From positions 1,116,001 through 1,180,000 of the forward strand of contig CAVYWD010000002.1 in assembly GCA_963772225.1 (NCBI GenBank): 64,000 nucleotides of DNA. The letters are read 5' to 3'. Each line of letters begins with the position of its first letter. Positions within the stretch are counted from its first letter, which is position 1. The stretch comes from CAVYWD01 sp963772225. GTDB taxonomy: Bacteria > Myxococcota > Myxococcia > Myxococcales > UBA5297. A model generated the notes under the pieces. That model saw only the letters and a program-made list of their open reading frames with translations, was not told the origin of the DNA and did not search any database. The position numbers were made by a program, and so were the translations under genes. Below, in pieces: positions 63,152 through 64,000 of this stretch.

Positions 63152-64000
63152 ATGACTTCTTCATCCCCGCGCCTCCTTCTCCTCGCCGCGACAGCCCTCA
63201 GCGCCGGATGCATATTCAATCCCTCCAGCTCCGAAGACGCGGGATCGCGGAGAGTCGATAGCGGCCACGCAAGAGATTCCGGCGGCGCAAGAGATTCCGG
63301 CGGCGCAACCGATTCCGGCGGCGCAAGCGATGCCGGCGGCGCAACCGATGCCGGCGGCGCAACCGATGCCTCCGCGCCTTCTGACCTTCAGATCCTGCCG
63401 AGCGCGCCCTCTGTCTCTGTCGATCCTGGCAAGCCCATGCCCCAAGTCCAGTTCACCGCGACCAGCGGCGGCGAACCCGTTGCCGCGAGCTTCTTCATCA
63501 GCCGGAGCGACCTCGGTTCCATCTCCGACTCGGGCCTCTTCGTCGCCAGTGGGGCGGGAACGGGCGCCGGCGTCGTCACCGCCGAGTGGCGCGGGTTGGC
63601 GGCTACCACGTCGATTACCGTCCGCTTCGAATGGCAGCAGAACGGCGACTCGCCGGACGCAGGAGACAACTCGCCCGACGGCGGCCACGGCGGATGGGGC
63701 GGCGTCGGCGGCGAGGGGGTGGGCGGCCCTGTCTCGGCACCCGTGCAGACTGTGCTCTCGTCCCAGCCCGTGGCCGACCCCGGACTCGAGCTGCTCTATC
63801 CCTACGACGGCACCGTCTGGCCCAAAGGCGTTCTCGCCCCCCTGCTCCAATGGAGCTCGGCCTCGCGCGACTTTGACGCGGTCTCCATCGAGCTTAGCTG
63901 CACGAACCTGCACTTCGGCGGCACCTTCGCGCGAACCGCGACCCCGTTCACCCACCACCCCATCCCTCGCGCCGCGTGGAAACAGGTCCACGACACTTGC
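63152..64000 (+). CDS. Partial lipoprotein with 18-bp-repeat linker and Ig-like domain
   Basis: The ATG at 63152 (GAGGA upstream) begins a lipoprotein (lipobox LSAGC) that runs off the right edge; 283 codons are visible with no stop. A linker of (A/G)(T/R)D(A/S)GG repeats is encoded by 18-bp DNA units. It is followed by an Ig-like segment (PSAPSVSVDPGKPMPQVQFT) and a region LELLYPYDGTVWPKGVLAPL that recurs in myxobacterial surface proteins. The C-terminal function lies outside the window. Confidence 0.75.
   Translation, partial: MTSSSPRLLLLAATALSAGCIFNPSSSEDAGSRRVDSGHARDSGGARDSGGATDSGGASDAGGATDAGGATDASAPSDLQILPSAPSVSVDPGKPMPQVQFTATSGGEPVAASFFISRSDLGSISDSGLFVASGAGTGAGVVTAEWRGLAATTSITVRFEWQQNGDSPDAGDNSPDGGHGGWGGVGGEGVGGPVSAPVQTVLSSQPVADPGLELLYPYDGTVWPKGVLAPLLQWSSASRDFDAVSIELSCTNLHFGGTFARTATPFTHHPIPRAAWKQVHDTC
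63269..63370 (+). repeat. 18-bp in-frame tandem repeat in a lipoprotein linker
   Basis: About 5.7 copies of GCAASMGATKCCGGCGGC, encoding a six-residue Ala-x-Asp-(Ser/Ala)-Gly-Gly unit. Copy number probably varies between strains by slippage without breaking the frame. Confidence 0.85.

Noticed and set aside
63269..63370. Short repeats that look CRISPR-like
   Set aside because: The 18-bp units are in frame, have no spacers and encode a lipoprotein linker.

Overview
The window looks like chromosomal DNA from a member of the Myxococcota, probably a saprophytic relative of the polyangia/myxobacteria. The evidence is very high GC with strong third-position bias, and many secreted lipoproteins whose lipobox Cys is followed by long Asp/Ala/Gly/Ser linkers. 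It also has MYXO-CTERM-like tails, a Hanks-type kinase with a PEGA domain, a DUF1552/DUF1592 pair and Stig1-like Cys-rich repeats. I saw no rRNA, tRNA, CRISPR array or recognisable transposase. All calls come from reading the sequence; no database search was run.

Layout. 1-5.3 kb: a partial gene, a CsgG/FlgO-like TPR protein, a frameshifted beta-helix lipoprotein and a coiled lipoprotein that has a decayed relic nearby. 5.4-9.2 kb: pyk-ruvC-ruvA-ruvB housekeeping block. 9.3-11.4 kb: two DUF1566 proteins. 12.1-19.7 kb: glycan region with a Big_2/AbfB-like lipoprotein and two tandem GH43/AbfB-like lipoproteins. 19.9-28.4 kb: Ser/Thr kinase, GH123-like (DUF4091) protein, cytochrome b plus molybdopterin oxidoreductase, and a GH2 enzyme. 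28.7-31.1 kb: rpmB with a clear terminator, then a Cys-rich repeat lipoprotein. 31.2-40.4 kb: mixed metabolism (quinone oxidoreductase, metallopeptidase, elbB, FAD monooxygenase, aldo/keto reductase, gamma-glutamyltransferase, methyltransferase, ppnP). 40.6-45.0 kb: a PEP/pyruvate-binding regulator-like protein and gdhA. 46.3-49.0 kb: GH48 cellulase. 50.2-54.0 kb: ECF sigma factor operon. 54.1-57.9 kb: DUF1552 plus a DUF1592 di-haem protein that ends in a CBM2-like cellulose-binding module. 59.5-62.8 kb: tightly coupled pseudokinase-VWA-PurA-like operon. The window ends inside another lipoprotein gene.

How it fits together. Seven secreted proteins point to plant cell wall polysaccharides: GH48, two GH43, GH2, a GH123-like protein, the Big_2/AbfB protein and the CBM2-tagged cytochrome-like protein. 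They are scattered rather than forming one operon. The most novel-looking units are the cellulose-targeted DUF1552/DUF1592-CBM2 pair and the pseudokinase-VWA-PurA-like operon. Repeats are also notable. A hairpin-containing intergenic element occurs in three good copies (about 14.8, 35.95 and 37.2 kb) plus one diverged copy (45.3 kb). A 169-bp tandem array is built from the 3' end of elbB.

Caution: at least five genes carry single frameshifts (near 3665, 6838, 10655, 29898 and 35390). This could mean real decay, but uncorrected indels in the assembly are at least as likely.
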